Assembly: GCA_002786205.1 (NCBI GenBank)
Contig: PEQM01000037.1
Coordinates: forward strand, 20,145 to 84,144
Source of the DNA: Legionella sp.
Lineage (GTDB): Bacteria; Pseudomonadota; Gammaproteobacteria; Legionellales; Legionellaceae
Length of the DNA stretch: 64,000 bases
Direction of reading: 5' to 3'
Shown: piece by piece, positions 21,260-29,594 of the stretch
Numbering within the stretch: the first letter of the stretch is position 1
Layout of the letters: the number at the start of each line of letters is the position of its first letter
Notes under the pieces: generated by a model
The model's database searches: none
What the model saw: the letters and a program-made list of their open reading frames with translations, nothing else
Told to the model about the DNA's origin: nothing
Position numbers and translations under genes: made by a program

Positions 21260-22834
21260 TTAATCCTTAACTTGTCCACGAAAATGGCTAACCCTTAAGC
21301 CGGAAAGACCCAAGACCGTCAGATAAATCAACACCGTCACTGCAACATGAACAAGAATCAGACCAAATCGCATCATGGCATTATAATGCAACCAATAGTC
21401 GATGGTATTGCTCATCAGATACAGATAAACAGCAATGGCTATGTTTGCCAAAAATAACTGCACTACATATTTTAACCAGCCTGGTGTGGGTTGATATACC
21501 CCTCGTTTAATCAAAATAACTAACAAACACCCACAATTCACATAGCCTGCCAAAGCGGAGGCCAGTGTTAAACCGGCATGAGCAAAAAAACCAATCAACA
21601 AAGCACATAATAAGGTATTCACCCCCATAGCCCAAACACCAACTTTGACCGGTGTTTTAATGTCTTGTTGGGCATAAAAACCAGAAGCCAGCACTTTAAC
21701 CATCATAAAGGCAGGTACACCAAGACCTAAGGTAATCAAGCTTTTTTGCGTTTGCATCATGTCGGTTGCACTAAACTGACCATAAGCAAAACAACCGGCT
21801 ATCAGTGGCAGGGAAAACACCGTCAAACCGACAGCTGAAGGCAAACCTATCAGTAAAATAGAGCGCAAGCCCCAATCCAGAGAACGTGAGTACTGCTCAG
21901 TACTCTGCTCCACATGTTTTCGTGATAAATGAGGTAAAATAACCGTAGCAATAGCCACCCCAAAAACCCCTAAAGGAAAATCAGCGAGGCGGTCAGTATA
22001 ATAGAGCCAAGACACGCTCCCCACCTGTAAAAAAGAAGCAAAGATGCTGTCTACCATTAGATTAAGCTGAGCGATAGAGACGCCAAATAAAGCAGGGATC
22101 ATGAGTTTTATCACTTTACTCACCCCCTCATCCCCTCTAACCAACTGTGGCTTAACCAATAAGCGGTGCCGGTATAAAAAAGGCATTTGAAATAACAACT
22201 GCACTATCCCGGCAATCAATACTCCCCAGGCCAACCCCACTACGGGCACGGACAAATGAGGACTCAAATACATCGCTGCAGCAATCATACTCAAATTAAG
22301 CAAAACCGGAGTAAAAGCGGGCACACCGAAAGAACCATAGGTATTCAAAACCGCGCCGGACATAGCCGTCAGTGAGACCAGCATCAAAAAAGGAAAGGTG
22401 ATCCGCAACATCTGAGTAGTCAGCTCTGCCCTGACGCCATCATGATGAAATCCGGGGGCAAACAAAAACACAATCACCGGGGTGACCAGAATGCCTATCA
22501 AGGTCACCAAAGACAGTATGGCTCCCAAATGCCCGGCAATACGCGCGATAAACAAACGCACCTCATCCAAAGAGCGAGCCTTTTGATATTCAGCCAATAC
22601 CGGAACAAAAGCTTGTGAAAAAGCACCTTCTGCAAAAAGTCGACGCATAAAATTAGGAATACGAAAAGCCACAAAAAAAGCATCCATTCCAGCTTGCGCA
22701 CCAAAAAGATTGGCAAGCACCATGTCTCTAACAAACCCTACCATCCGAGAGATAAAAGTCATTACCGAAACCAAGGTGCTTGAACGAAGTAAGCTTTGCC
22801 GTCTAGGTGCCATAGTATCCACTGCATTGGTCAT
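21260..22834 (-). CDS. murJ: MurJ, lipid II flippase
   Basis: MOP-superfamily membrane protein that flips lipid II to the periplasmic face. 524 residues with about 14 hydrophobic segments. The N-terminal SLLRSSTLVSVMTFISRMVG and GFVRDMVLANLFGA near residues 34-45 are typical MurJ sequence, with the conserved Arg and Asp in RDMVLA. RRLFAEGAFSQAFVPVL near residue 64 is another signature. It diverges from rpsT, a common arrangement in gammaproteobacteria, and is followed by the second M17 gene. Confidence 0.95.
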   Translation of the reverse strand: MTNAVDTMAPRRQSLLRSSTLVSVMTFISRMVGFVRDMVLANLFGAQAGMDAFFVAFRIPNFMRRLFAEGAFSQAFVPVLAEYQKARSLDEVRLFIARIAGHLGAILSLVTLIGILVTPVIVFLFAPGFHHDGVRAELTTQMLRITFPFLMLVSLTAMSGAVLNTYGSFGVPAFTPVLLNLSMIAAAMYLSPHLSVPVVGLAWGVLIAGIVQLLFQMPFLYRHRLLVKPQLVRGDEGVSKVIKLMIPALFGVSIAQLNLMVDSIFASFLQVGSVSWLYYTDRLADFPLGVFGVAIATVILPHLSRKHVEQSTEQYSRSLDWGLRSILLIGLPSAVGLTVFSLPLIAGCFAYGQFSATDMMQTQKSLITLGLGVPAFMMVKVLASGFYAQQDIKTPVKVGVWAMGVNTLLCALLIGFFAHAGLTLASALAGYVNCGCLLVILIKRGVYQPTPGWLKYVVQLFLANIAIAVYLYLMSNTIDYWLHYNAMMRFGLILVHVAVTVLIYLTVLGLSGLRVSHFRGQVKD

Positions 22835-22904
22835 ACAATTACATTGAAAAAAGAAAATATCCTCTATGATATACTGAAATTATTGAAGTTACATCTGTAT
22901 TGTA

Positions 22905-22933
22905 TTGACAAATTCTAATCCATTGTGCATGAT
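22905..22933 (+). promoter_or_regulatory. Probable sigma-70 promoter of rpsT
   Basis: TTGACA at 22905-22910, a 17-base spacer and CATGAT at 22928-22933. It ends about 40 bases before the rpsT start. Confidence 0.55.
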
Positions 22934-22973
22934 CTATCTCTTTTGTATTGTCTGAATCAGTGGAGATTTCTAA

Positions 22974-23240
22974 GTGGCAAATATTAAGTCAGCGATCAAA
23001 CGTGCTCGCCAAAACGTTAAACTGCGTCAACATAATGCCAGCGCGCGTTCTATGTTTCGCACCTACATCAAAAACGTACTCAAGGCAGTTGAAGCGGGTG
23101 ATAGCGAATTGGCTCAAGCTGCCTACGCAAAAGCACAACCTGTAATTGATAAAGCAGCCAGCAAAGGTTTAATTCATAAAAACAAAGCAGCGCGTGTTAA
23201 AAGCCGTCTTGTTGCACGTGTTAGGGCCATGTCAGCCTAA
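22974..23240 (+). CDS. rpsT: Ribosomal protein S20 (bS20)
   Basis: Small-subunit protein that binds 16S rRNA. 88 residues, basic, with the typical start [21 protein letters not shown]. The initiation codon is GTG at 22974, preceded by GGAG at 22962-22965; there is no competing ATG in frame. A non-ATG start is also known for E. coli rpsT, where S20 regulates its own translation. It diverges from murJ, and the 3' side is a 407-base gap before dotA. Confidence 0.95.
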   Translation: MANIKSAIKRARQNVKLRQHNASARSMFRTYIKNVLKAVEAGDSELAQAAYAKAQPVIDKAASKGLIHKNKAARVKSRLVARVRAMSA

Positions 23241-23273
23241 TTCTTTTTCCGTCGCTCTAAGTCAGAAAAATTT

Positions 23274-23300
23274 CCGAACTGATGTACTTGATCAGTTCGG
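23274..23300. terminator. Hairpin after rpsT, probable terminator
   Basis: CCGAACTGAT (23274-23283) pairs perfectly with ATCAGTTCGG (23291-23300) around a 7-base loop. Read on the minus strand it is followed by AAATTTTTC, so it may also stop dotA read-through. Confidence 0.6.
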
Positions 23301-23497
23301 CACCTTACTGTTACTCCCTTCTCTTATGCAGCCAAAATAAAAAAACGTCTTCTTTGCAGCAGAAGCCCAGCCTGTACCTCAGGTCAGCCAGTACAAATTT
23401 TAATTCATTCTATGGCCCTATAAAATCAAAGAAATTGAGGAAAGCATCCGCTCAAGCGCAACAGCTTAAGCAGCTTATATCGAATAGTCCTCTGCGT

Positions 23498-23612
23498 AAA
23501 CTCGCTGCCGAAAATAGATTACAAGTAAACAGGCAAAAAAGAACTGGTATGTACATACCAGCTCATCAGAATCCAAGCGCCGTATCAACGCAACCAATTG
23601 CTTTTGGCAGTA
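23498..23612 (+). repeat. Dispersed repeat, diverged copy A
   Basis: Opens AAACTCGCTGCCGAA, matching the copies at 34204 and 59790. Translated in the same frame as the 34.2-kb copy it reads KLAAEN...KRTG.Y.PA..PSAVST.PIAFGS, against KLAAED...RRTGGYTPA..DSSPVSTKQIAS. The copy is degraded at the base level. Confidence 0.6.
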
Positions 23613-23647
23613 AATTTTCCGAAGAAGGTTAATCGAGCAAAGAAGTG

Positions 23648-26600
23648 CTATAACGCTGCTAGTGCTAAAGGAGCAGCTTCAGCAAGCCCCCCTCCAGCTT
23701 CGCCTGCCGCAGCTCCCCCACCCGCAGCAGATGGAGTCGCTTCTGCTGCCTCACCTGTCGCAGACACCTTGCCTGAGCCCATGCCTTGGCCTAATTGAGA
23801 CTGTGCTTGACCTGCGGCTTGCTGTGCTGCAGAGCCTAACTGTTTGCCCATTTGACCACTAGCACTTGCTGTTTGATCGCCTGCACCTTTTAAGTTCCCT
23901 TTCACATTTTCATCACCCCATTGCGATGACTCTGCCCCAAGACTTTCCGGGCTGCCACCAATCCAACGTAATACCTTGTCAGGCAAATAAGAAATGAGTG
24001 AGAATGATTTTTGTACCAAGGTCAGATACATGGTTGTATAAATGAGGATAGAGAAAAAGAAAGCATATACACCTGTCCAGCTGGTATAACCTCCGCCGCC
24101 GGAACCTTGCGATGCAGGGCCTGCGCCGGTGGCATCTACACCATAACTACTGCTAGCATTCGATGTTATTTGTGATGTAGGGCTCAAGATATCCATCGCA
24201 CTGGCAGGTTTTACTCCACCTTGCACATAATTAATTGCTTCTTCATAACCTGAATTCAGTATCCAAACGCCCACATACGACAGGGAAATAGCAAAAATAT
24301 AACCTATGATCATCATCGCAGGGCGCAAAAAGACATTGAGCAACAACATGATGGCTGCTTCTCCTTTACCAAAGGCATCATGTCCTTCTGGATGGGTAAC
24401 CCCTAAGGCAACAATAGGTGCAGCAACCATCGCCTCAATCACCGACATCAGCCAGGCCAAGGCACCAAAAGTAAAAATCATATACGGTAAAACAGGCACA
24501 TAATAACAAGTACTAAAGCCTATACCGACCATGATGCCTATCCAGGAGAAAACAAGTGGCATGGCAAACATAAACAAAGGTAAAATAAAAATACCAACTA
24601 CGGGGACAACTATGGCCGAAATGGACATCATCATCAAAGAAATCCACATGTTGCCAGAAAAATTAATATACTGCTCACCCATTTGAGCCAAGGCAACGAC
24701 TGGATTCACGCCAGGCTGGGTCAATGTACTCATTCCATCTTGAAAGATAGTAGACATGCCCTGCAAGGGAATCATTATAAACGCCATAACGATTTGCTCA
24801 AGAAGCTGCTGAAACAAGAATATCAAGGCATTATATACTGTCACAATAATCCCATTATAAATAACATCCCCTATCAATCCACCCAGGCAGAAAGTGAATA
24901 CGAAAGTAGTTACACTACCACAACCAAAAGACTGATACTTGAGATAGTACATCTGTGCGCTGGACGTCACACTGATCATGCTGTCAAAATTCAAAGTTGA
25001 TAAACCGGGCTGCCCGGCAATCTGCACCATTAATGAATTATTAATAAAACCATTCACTGTTGAGGAGTTTTGTCCTGTTTGTAGATTCAAAGAGCTTAGT
25101 GACATGGCTTGTTTGAAATTGGGAGGGCTTACTGTTGATGCAGTCGACGTGGTCGAGTTAGAAGTGGGCTGCGAGGTCGTAGAAAATCCACCTTGAAATA
25201 ATAAGTTAATATTTGCAATCGCAGTCGTGTTGTTATTCAACCAGCTATTTAAGGTGGCATTATTTAAATCATTAAGAGCCACCGCCACACTTTTATCCAG
25301 CCCTGAATCGTTGTCGCTATTTTGCGCGGAGGTGGCACTGCCATTTAAATTAACCAGACTAAAAAAATAGGCCCCCGCTGTAATCCAGCCTTGTTCATTG
25401 GCTGTTTGAATAAAAGCCCTGGAATTGCTTCCTTTTTCACCTTGCGCGATTTGATTAATCAAATTGAGCGTCGGTGCCATAACCCCATTATAGTCATTAA
25501 TGGCATTGTAAAATTCTGTTCCATTAAATAACACACTACTATTAGCGTTCATGCTACCTGAGACTAAGGCATAAGGCCCCCAATTAGTACATCCATCTTT
25601 ATATGTACTGCAATAAGCACCTGCAGCAGTATAAGGTACACCATATTGCTGTGCAGCAACGGGAGAATAACTAGTCGCTTCACCACTGGCACTGCTGTTG
25701 TTGGCAGAGTTGATTTGAGGGTCATTATTGATCATCACTTGAGCTACGTTAGCCAAATCCATATACATCTGTTGCAAGGCAATAGCACGCGACAGCTGAG
25801 CTGTCTCTAATTCAGAAGAGTTCAAAGTCACCATACTGGAAGAACTTTTAGTATCGCCCAAGCCATTCCAGCTATAGGAATGAGACTGCGTCTGTGTATC
25901 TGTGCCATAACTGGATGTAGAGCCTGTTTGAGCCGTGGCACCAGAAAATGTGCTTATGGCATTCCACGTCACCTGACCACAAAGCCCATTTAAAGGAGCA
26001 TATTCTGGATTAGAGCCTGTAATAGAAAAATAAGGCAGAGGCATAGTATAAGAAGTGCTAGTCTTCGGTTTTTCTTGTTGATAAGAAACAAAATTAATGG
26101 TGCTTAAAAAGTCAGGCACCGCACCATTACAAAGAGGCCCTGGACTGGCTTGATTGGGATTAGGTGACTGACAGCGACCACCTTTGGCAATATCCATCTC
26201 CCTTTGCGCAGCCAACTGCATTTGTAATGCCAGCATGCACACTTGTCCGGCCAAAATGGTATACGCACCATTAGGTATGGCATTAGCAGTTCCACTAACC
26301 TGGGAAATAAGGGCGTCAGCCCCACCGGACTGCGCATGCACAATAACGCCTCCGCGGTTTAAATAACTCAAGGCAGCCTGCCAGACTTTATCGGCAGCAC
26401 CAACACCCTGAGTCACCACCCACATGACAAAAATTTGCATCAGACAATAACCTGATGCCTTAGGCATGAGCAAAGCCAGGCCAAAGGTGGAGCGCATGGG
26501 AATCCAGATAGACGACCACTTTTGGCCTAACATTTGCCCTTCATGTGCAGTATTCATGGTAGCCACTATCAGCGTATACATGATAATGATGCCACCTAAA

Positions 26601-26809
26601 GCCAATACGGCCGAATTAAATACGGAGAATATCGCTCCGATGATTTGACTTCCCGTACCACTCAATACACCATCGACCACGCCAAATAAATCGGCTAGAA
26701 ACATCATCGAATAATCACTTGCAGGTGGAGCAAAGCTCAAAGAGGCTTCTTGTGCATACAAGAGAACAGGACACAAAAGAAAACACAAAGCGATACCGAA
26801 TCGTTTCAT
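23648..26809 (-). CDS. dotA: DotA, Dot/Icm type IVB secretion integral membrane protein
   Basis: Essential inner-membrane (and released) component of the Dot/Icm secretion system. 1053 residues, the family length. A signal peptide (MKRFGIALCFLLCPVLLYA) is followed by hydrophobic segments near residues 55-80 and 105-130. A very large Ser/Asn/Gly-rich periplasmic region (about 150-590) comes next, then about six membrane segments (about 620-960) and a Gly/Ala/Gln-rich tail. Its start overlaps the icmV stop by four bases, matching the known icmV-dotA operon. The Ser/Asn-rich middle is the part expected to vary most between species. Confidence 0.96.
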   Translation of the reverse strand: MKRFGIALCFLLCPVLLYAQEASLSFAPPASDYSMMFLADLFGVVDGVLSGTGSQIIGAIFSVFNSAVLALGGIIIMYTLIVATMNTAHEGQMLGQKWSSIWIPMRSTFGLALLMPKASGYCLMQIFVMWVVTQGVGAADKVWQAALSYLNRGGVIVHAQSGGADALISQVSGTANAIPNGAYTILAGQVCMLALQMQLAAQREMDIAKGGRCQSPNPNQASPGPLCNGAVPDFLSTINFVSYQQEKPKTSTSYTMPLPYFSITGSNPEYAPLNGLCGQVTWNAISTFSGATAQTGSTSSYGTDTQTQSHSYSWNGLGDTKSSSSMVTLNSSELETAQLSRAIALQQMYMDLANVAQVMINNDPQINSANNSSASGEATSYSPVAAQQYGVPYTAAGAYCSTYKDGCTNWGPYALVSGSMNANSSVLFNGTEFYNAINDYNGVMAPTLNLINQIAQGEKGSNSRAFIQTANEQGWITAGAYFFSLVNLNGSATSAQNSDNDSGLDKSVAVALNDLNNATLNSWLNNNTTAIANINLLFQGGFSTTSQPTSNSTTSTASTVSPPNFKQAMSLSSLNLQTGQNSSTVNGFINNSLMVQIAGQPGLSTLNFDSMISVTSSAQMYYLKYQSFGCGSVTTFVFTFCLGGLIGDVIYNGIIVTVYNALIFLFQQLLEQIVMAFIMIPLQGMSTIFQDGMSTLTQPGVNPVVALAQMGEQYINFSGNMWISLMMMSISAIVVPVVGIFILPLFMFAMPLVFSWIGIMVGIGFSTCYYVPVLPYMIFTFGALAWLMSVIEAMVAAPIVALGVTHPEGHDAFGKGEAAIMLLLNVFLRPAMMIIGYIFAISLSYVGVWILNSGYEEAINYVQGGVKPASAMDILSPTSQITSNASSSYGVDATGAGPASQGSGGGGYTSWTGVYAFFFSILIYTTMYLTLVQKSFSLISYLPDKVLRWIGGSPESLGAESSQWGDENVKGNLKGAGDQTASASGQMGKQLGSAAQQAAGQAQSQLGQGMGSGKVSATGEAAEATPSAAGGGAAAGEAGGGLAEAAPLALAAL

Positions 26810-27312
26810 TTCTTTTCCCCCAGTAAGCCGTCTCTAAACCACTCGCTCATAGAGCAACCGAGCTTCCTTTTTTTAATTTGGTAGTACCAGAAGTGGTATC
26901 TGAATGTCAAAGCAGCAGCAACGGACATAGCACCCACGCTAACAATAAAGGCATGAAATGCGCCTTGAAACAGCTGATACACAGCATACCCCATGATGAG
27001 CAGTGTTAAACTAAGCATCAGCAAACTCAGCCGAAACAAGGCTTTTTGACGAAGAAACAAATCTTGCTCATTAAGATTAAGTTTTTTTTGTGCAGCGATA
27101 AAGGTCTCCGACGGCTCAGAGCTCGCCTGAGAGGAGCCTTCTTTTTCATCCTTTGGCGTCTCGGTTTTTTCCCGAAGAGAAGTAAACAGGCGATTAAAAC
27201 CGGCCTGTACAAAGGCCGTAAACACTTTCATTCGGTCTAAATCAGACCATTTGCGAAAATCTAATATTTTAGTAATGACACTCGCTACTCGAGACTTTGA
27301 TTTCTTTTTCAT
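26806..27312 (-). CDS. icmV: IcmV, Dot/Icm secretion system component
   Basis: 168 residues, the family length. A basic N-terminus (MKKKSKSRVASVITKILDF) leads to two hydrophobic segments (about 93-111 and 117-137) flanked by basic stretches; the C-terminus is cytoplasmic-looking. IcmV is an inner-membrane protein needed for intracellular growth in Legionella; its exact step in secretion is not fixed. It overlaps dotA by four bases and diverges from icmW over 100 bases. Confidence 0.93.
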   Translation of the reverse strand: MKKKSKSRVASVITKILDFRKWSDLDRMKVFTAFVQAGFNRLFTSLREKTETPKDEKEGSSQASSEPSETFIAAQKKLNLNEQDLFLRQKALFRLSLLMLSLTLLIMGYAVYQLFQGAFHAFIVSVGAMSVAAALTFRYHFWYYQIKKRKLGCSMSEWFRDGLLGEKK

Positions 27313-27345
27313 AATTTACTTTGTTTGTAATGGACTTTTACCCCT

Positions 27346-27367
27346 CATACTATACTATAGTAGTATG
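27346..27367. promoter_or_regulatory. Divergent icmV / icmW promoter region with inverted repeat
   Basis: CATACTA (27346-27352) pairs with TAGTATG (27361-27367). TATACT at 27351-27356 reads as a -10 box toward icmW, and the reverse strand TATAGT fits one toward icmV. The 100-base gap must hold both promoters. GTAAA repeats at 27395 and 27406 are spaced by 6, not the 5 of a CpxR box. Confidence 0.4.
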
Positions 27368-27412
27368 TAATGATTTAATCTACCAACAAACACTGTAAAA
27401 AAAGAGTAAATA

Positions 27413-27868
27413 ATGCCTGACTTAAGCCATGAAGCCTCATCAAAATATTGGTTTGAATACTTAGATCCCATGATTTATCGCGTTATCACTTTTATGGAAA
27501 GTGTAGAAGATTGGACCTTAGATGGTAATCCCGATTTTGAAGCAGCAATGACCCAGCTAGGTCAAGAGCTGGATGACATTGAAAAAATTGATATCAGCGC
27601 CTTGGGAGAAGAAGAGAAATTCATCCGTATCGTTGGCAATATCAAATCCGGTCGTGGACTTCGCTTGCTGCAAGCCATCGATAGTGTACATCCAGGCAGT
27701 GCTTCACGGGTATTGATCCATGCCGAAGAAACCAGTATCAGCAGTTTTGACCCCGCCGGTTTTTTTCTAAAGCGCAATATTGTCTTTGAGCGCTTGCGCC
27801 TTTTGTCTCGTGTTTTTAGCCCTTACCGATTACAACTCGTCTTACGTGCTCTTGAAGGAGATGAATAA
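27413..27868 (+). CDS. icmW: IcmW, Dot/Icm type IV adaptor protein
   Basis: Small acidic cytoplasmic protein that, with IcmS, forms an adaptor delivering effectors to the DotL coupling protein. 151 residues, exactly the known length. The N-terminal MPDLSHEASSKYWFEYLDPM, the acidic LGQELDDIEKIDIS near residue 50 and KSGRGLRLLQAIDS near residue 78 are highly conserved. icmS is not in this window. It lies 2 bases before icmX and diverges from icmV. Confidence 0.97.
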   Translation: MPDLSHEASSKYWFEYLDPMIYRVITFMESVEDWTLDGNPDFEAAMTQLGQELDDIEKIDISALGEEEKFIRIVGNIKSGRGLRLLQAIDSVHPGSASRVLIHAEETSISSFDPAGFFLKRNIVFERLRLLSRVFSPYRLQLVLRALEGDE

Positions 27869-27870
27869 CA

Positions 27871-29355
27871 ATGAAGTTGAAAAATCAATCTGTCGCTGTA
27901 TCTTTTTTATGTCTATGCATGGCGTCTGCCTCAGCACAAGTCTATGACAGTAGCTCGTCTGGCTCCGCATCAGGAGATAATGACTCTAATCTAACTACTT
28001 ATGTGGAGAATTGGGCTGGACTAATGGGCTATGACATTACTCAGCCACCGGCAAATAAACCCACGGATACCAGTACCCAGTTGCTTAATTACTCTACCGT
28101 CTCTTTAACAGAATTGCTGCTTTACAGTACTTTTTTTGGCTTTATTCCGACCGCGACAGCTCCTAATAGCAGCAGCAGCTCCAACAGCTCCAGCCCAGTG
28201 GTTGGCGCGTCCTTTGTACCGCAGGGTAACTCTGTTGCCAACATGATCAATCAATCCTCCAACACCACGTTTGGCAATTACAGCAATATCAATCAGGCCA
28301 CTGATGTCACAGCGAATGCTCTTGTGGATCAGGTGCCTTATCAATCTGACCCCGTAAGTCAGGCTCTCTTAAATATTTTAGGCACACCTGATGTCAGTTA
28401 TTGCACCACCGTAAATTCCAATGGCATAACCCTGGTAACAAACCCAACCAATCCTAATACCACGCCGGCCTCTTGTTCTACATTAGGTTCAACCATGTTT
28501 CAAAATCAAGTGATTGAAAACGTCATCGGAACCTTGCCCGATCAAGCCAGTTTTTATACCTTCAATACGAACCAAGAGTTGATTGCACAACTTAATAGCA
28601 ATACCTTGCTGGCACCATTGATTTATAGTACGGACAACAGCTCATCCACATCCAATAATTCAGATTCAGGCACACCGGGTCTACAGGCACAATCCCAATT
28701 ACAACAAGCGTCTAATTTTATCCGCTATGTTTCCGGCTCTGTTTTGCCAACCATATTACCCAATTTAACAGCGTACCAAACACTTTATAATCAGGCCATC
28801 GCACCTAATACCAATAACCCAGCAGGTCAAGCGCAGGCACAAGCCGTATTGAGTACTTATCTTACCAGTCTTAGAGTTTACGCCGCCCAGACATCCGTCG
28901 GGATGAGCAACTTGTACTACATTTTATCCAAAAGAATGCCTCAGCATAAGCAAATGCCTTCAGGGGCCCAAGGTGGCAACGGACAGTCCCTTTCTGCATC
29001 GCCAAGCCAGTCATTCAATGAGTACATGATGGCAACCTGGCGTATATTTAATCCTGAAGCAGCCGCCAATGCTGCCAATAGCAGCGATAATAGTGGCAAT
29101 AATCAAAGCAAGATGCAATCGACTCAATGGATAGATCAAATCAATCATGCAACACCAGCTACCGTGCAAAAAGAGATTGCCATCTTGCTGTCTGAAATTA
29201 ATTACCAGTTGTACTTAAGCCGACAAATTCAAGAACGGATGTTATTAACAAGCAGCGTGGCTTTATTACAAAGCACCAAAGCAACTCAACCCAGCTCGAA
29301 TTTTTCCAATCAAATAATCAGTGCCTCTTCCTCACTGCCTAGCACTTCTAATTGA
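27871..29355 (+). CDS. icmX: IcmX, periplasmic Dot/Icm component
   Basis: 494 residues with a signal peptide (about 1-22, ending MASASAQVYD) and a long Ser/Asn/Gln-rich mature part. L. pneumophila IcmX, about 466 residues, is periplasmic and needed for pore formation and replicative-vacuole biogenesis. Low-complexity SSSSNSSS runs near residue 100 and NNSDSG near residue 265 probably account for the extra length. It is coupled to icmW by a 2-base gap, keeping the known icmW-icmX operon. Confidence 0.92.
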   Translation: MKLKNQSVAVSFLCLCMASASAQVYDSSSSGSASGDNDSNLTTYVENWAGLMGYDITQPPANKPTDTSTQLLNYSTVSLTELLLYSTFFGFIPTATAPNSSSSSNSSSPVVGASFVPQGNSVANMINQSSNTTFGNYSNINQATDVTANALVDQVPYQSDPVSQALLNILGTPDVSYCTTVNSNGITLVTNPTNPNTTPASCSTLGSTMFQNQVIENVIGTLPDQASFYTFNTNQELIAQLNSNTLLAPLIYSTDNSSSTSNNSDSGTPGLQAQSQLQQASNFIRYVSGSVLPTILPNLTAYQTLYNQAIAPNTNNPAGQAQAQAVLSTYLTSLRVYAAQTSVGMSNLYYILSKRMPQHKQMPSGAQGGNGQSLSASPSQSFNEYMMATWRIFNPEAAANAANSSDNSGNNQSKMQSTQWIDQINHATPATVQKEIAILLSEINYQLYLSRQIQERMLLTSSVALLQSTKATQPSSNFSNQIISASSSLPSTSN

Positions 29356-29366
29356 TTTCTGGCTAC

Positions 29367-29388
29367 CAGTCTGCCAAAATGCAGACTG
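29367..29388 (+). terminator. Hairpin after icmX
   Basis: CAGTCTGC (29367-29374) pairs with GCAGACTG (29381-29388) around a 6-base loop, 12 bases past the icmX stop. No T run follows, so termination may be weak and read-through into the ATPase gene is possible. Confidence 0.45.
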
Positions 29389-29594
29389 TTAGCTGCGATT
29401 TGTTGACTTTTCATTCAATATAATTTTGCTATTTTGAGCAATATGAGCATAATTATGCTATCTTATGACCTTTGGCTGACCTCACGCATCTATGACTTTC
29501 GGCACAGCATCCACTGTAACCGTCCGGTCAAACGATCGTCGATGCTTTGTTGTATCTACAAATCTGGATGCGTTGTTTCTGTAGTGAGTTGATT

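Larger units (their letters stand above)
23241..23647. other. 407-base gap between rpsT and dotA (convergent), holding a hairpin and a repeat copy
   Basis: It contains a 10-bp hairpin (23274-23300) and a diverged copy of a dispersed repeat (about 23498-23612). A plus-strand frame at 23282-23632 encodes 116 residues, but its 3' third is the repeat and it has no good ribosome site, so I do not call it a gene. Confidence 0.6.

Noticed and set aside
23282..23632. Plus-strand frame of 116 codons between rpsT and dotA
   Set aside because: It starts inside the rpsT terminator-like hairpin, lacks a ribosome site, and its 3' third is the dispersed repeat.
27395..27410. GTAAA-N6-GTAAA pair upstream of icmW, as a CpxR site
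   Set aside because: CpxR boxes use a 5-base spacer, and the second repeat overlaps the icmW ribosome-binding region. CpxR control of icmV/icmW is known in L. pneumophila, but this site is not convincing.
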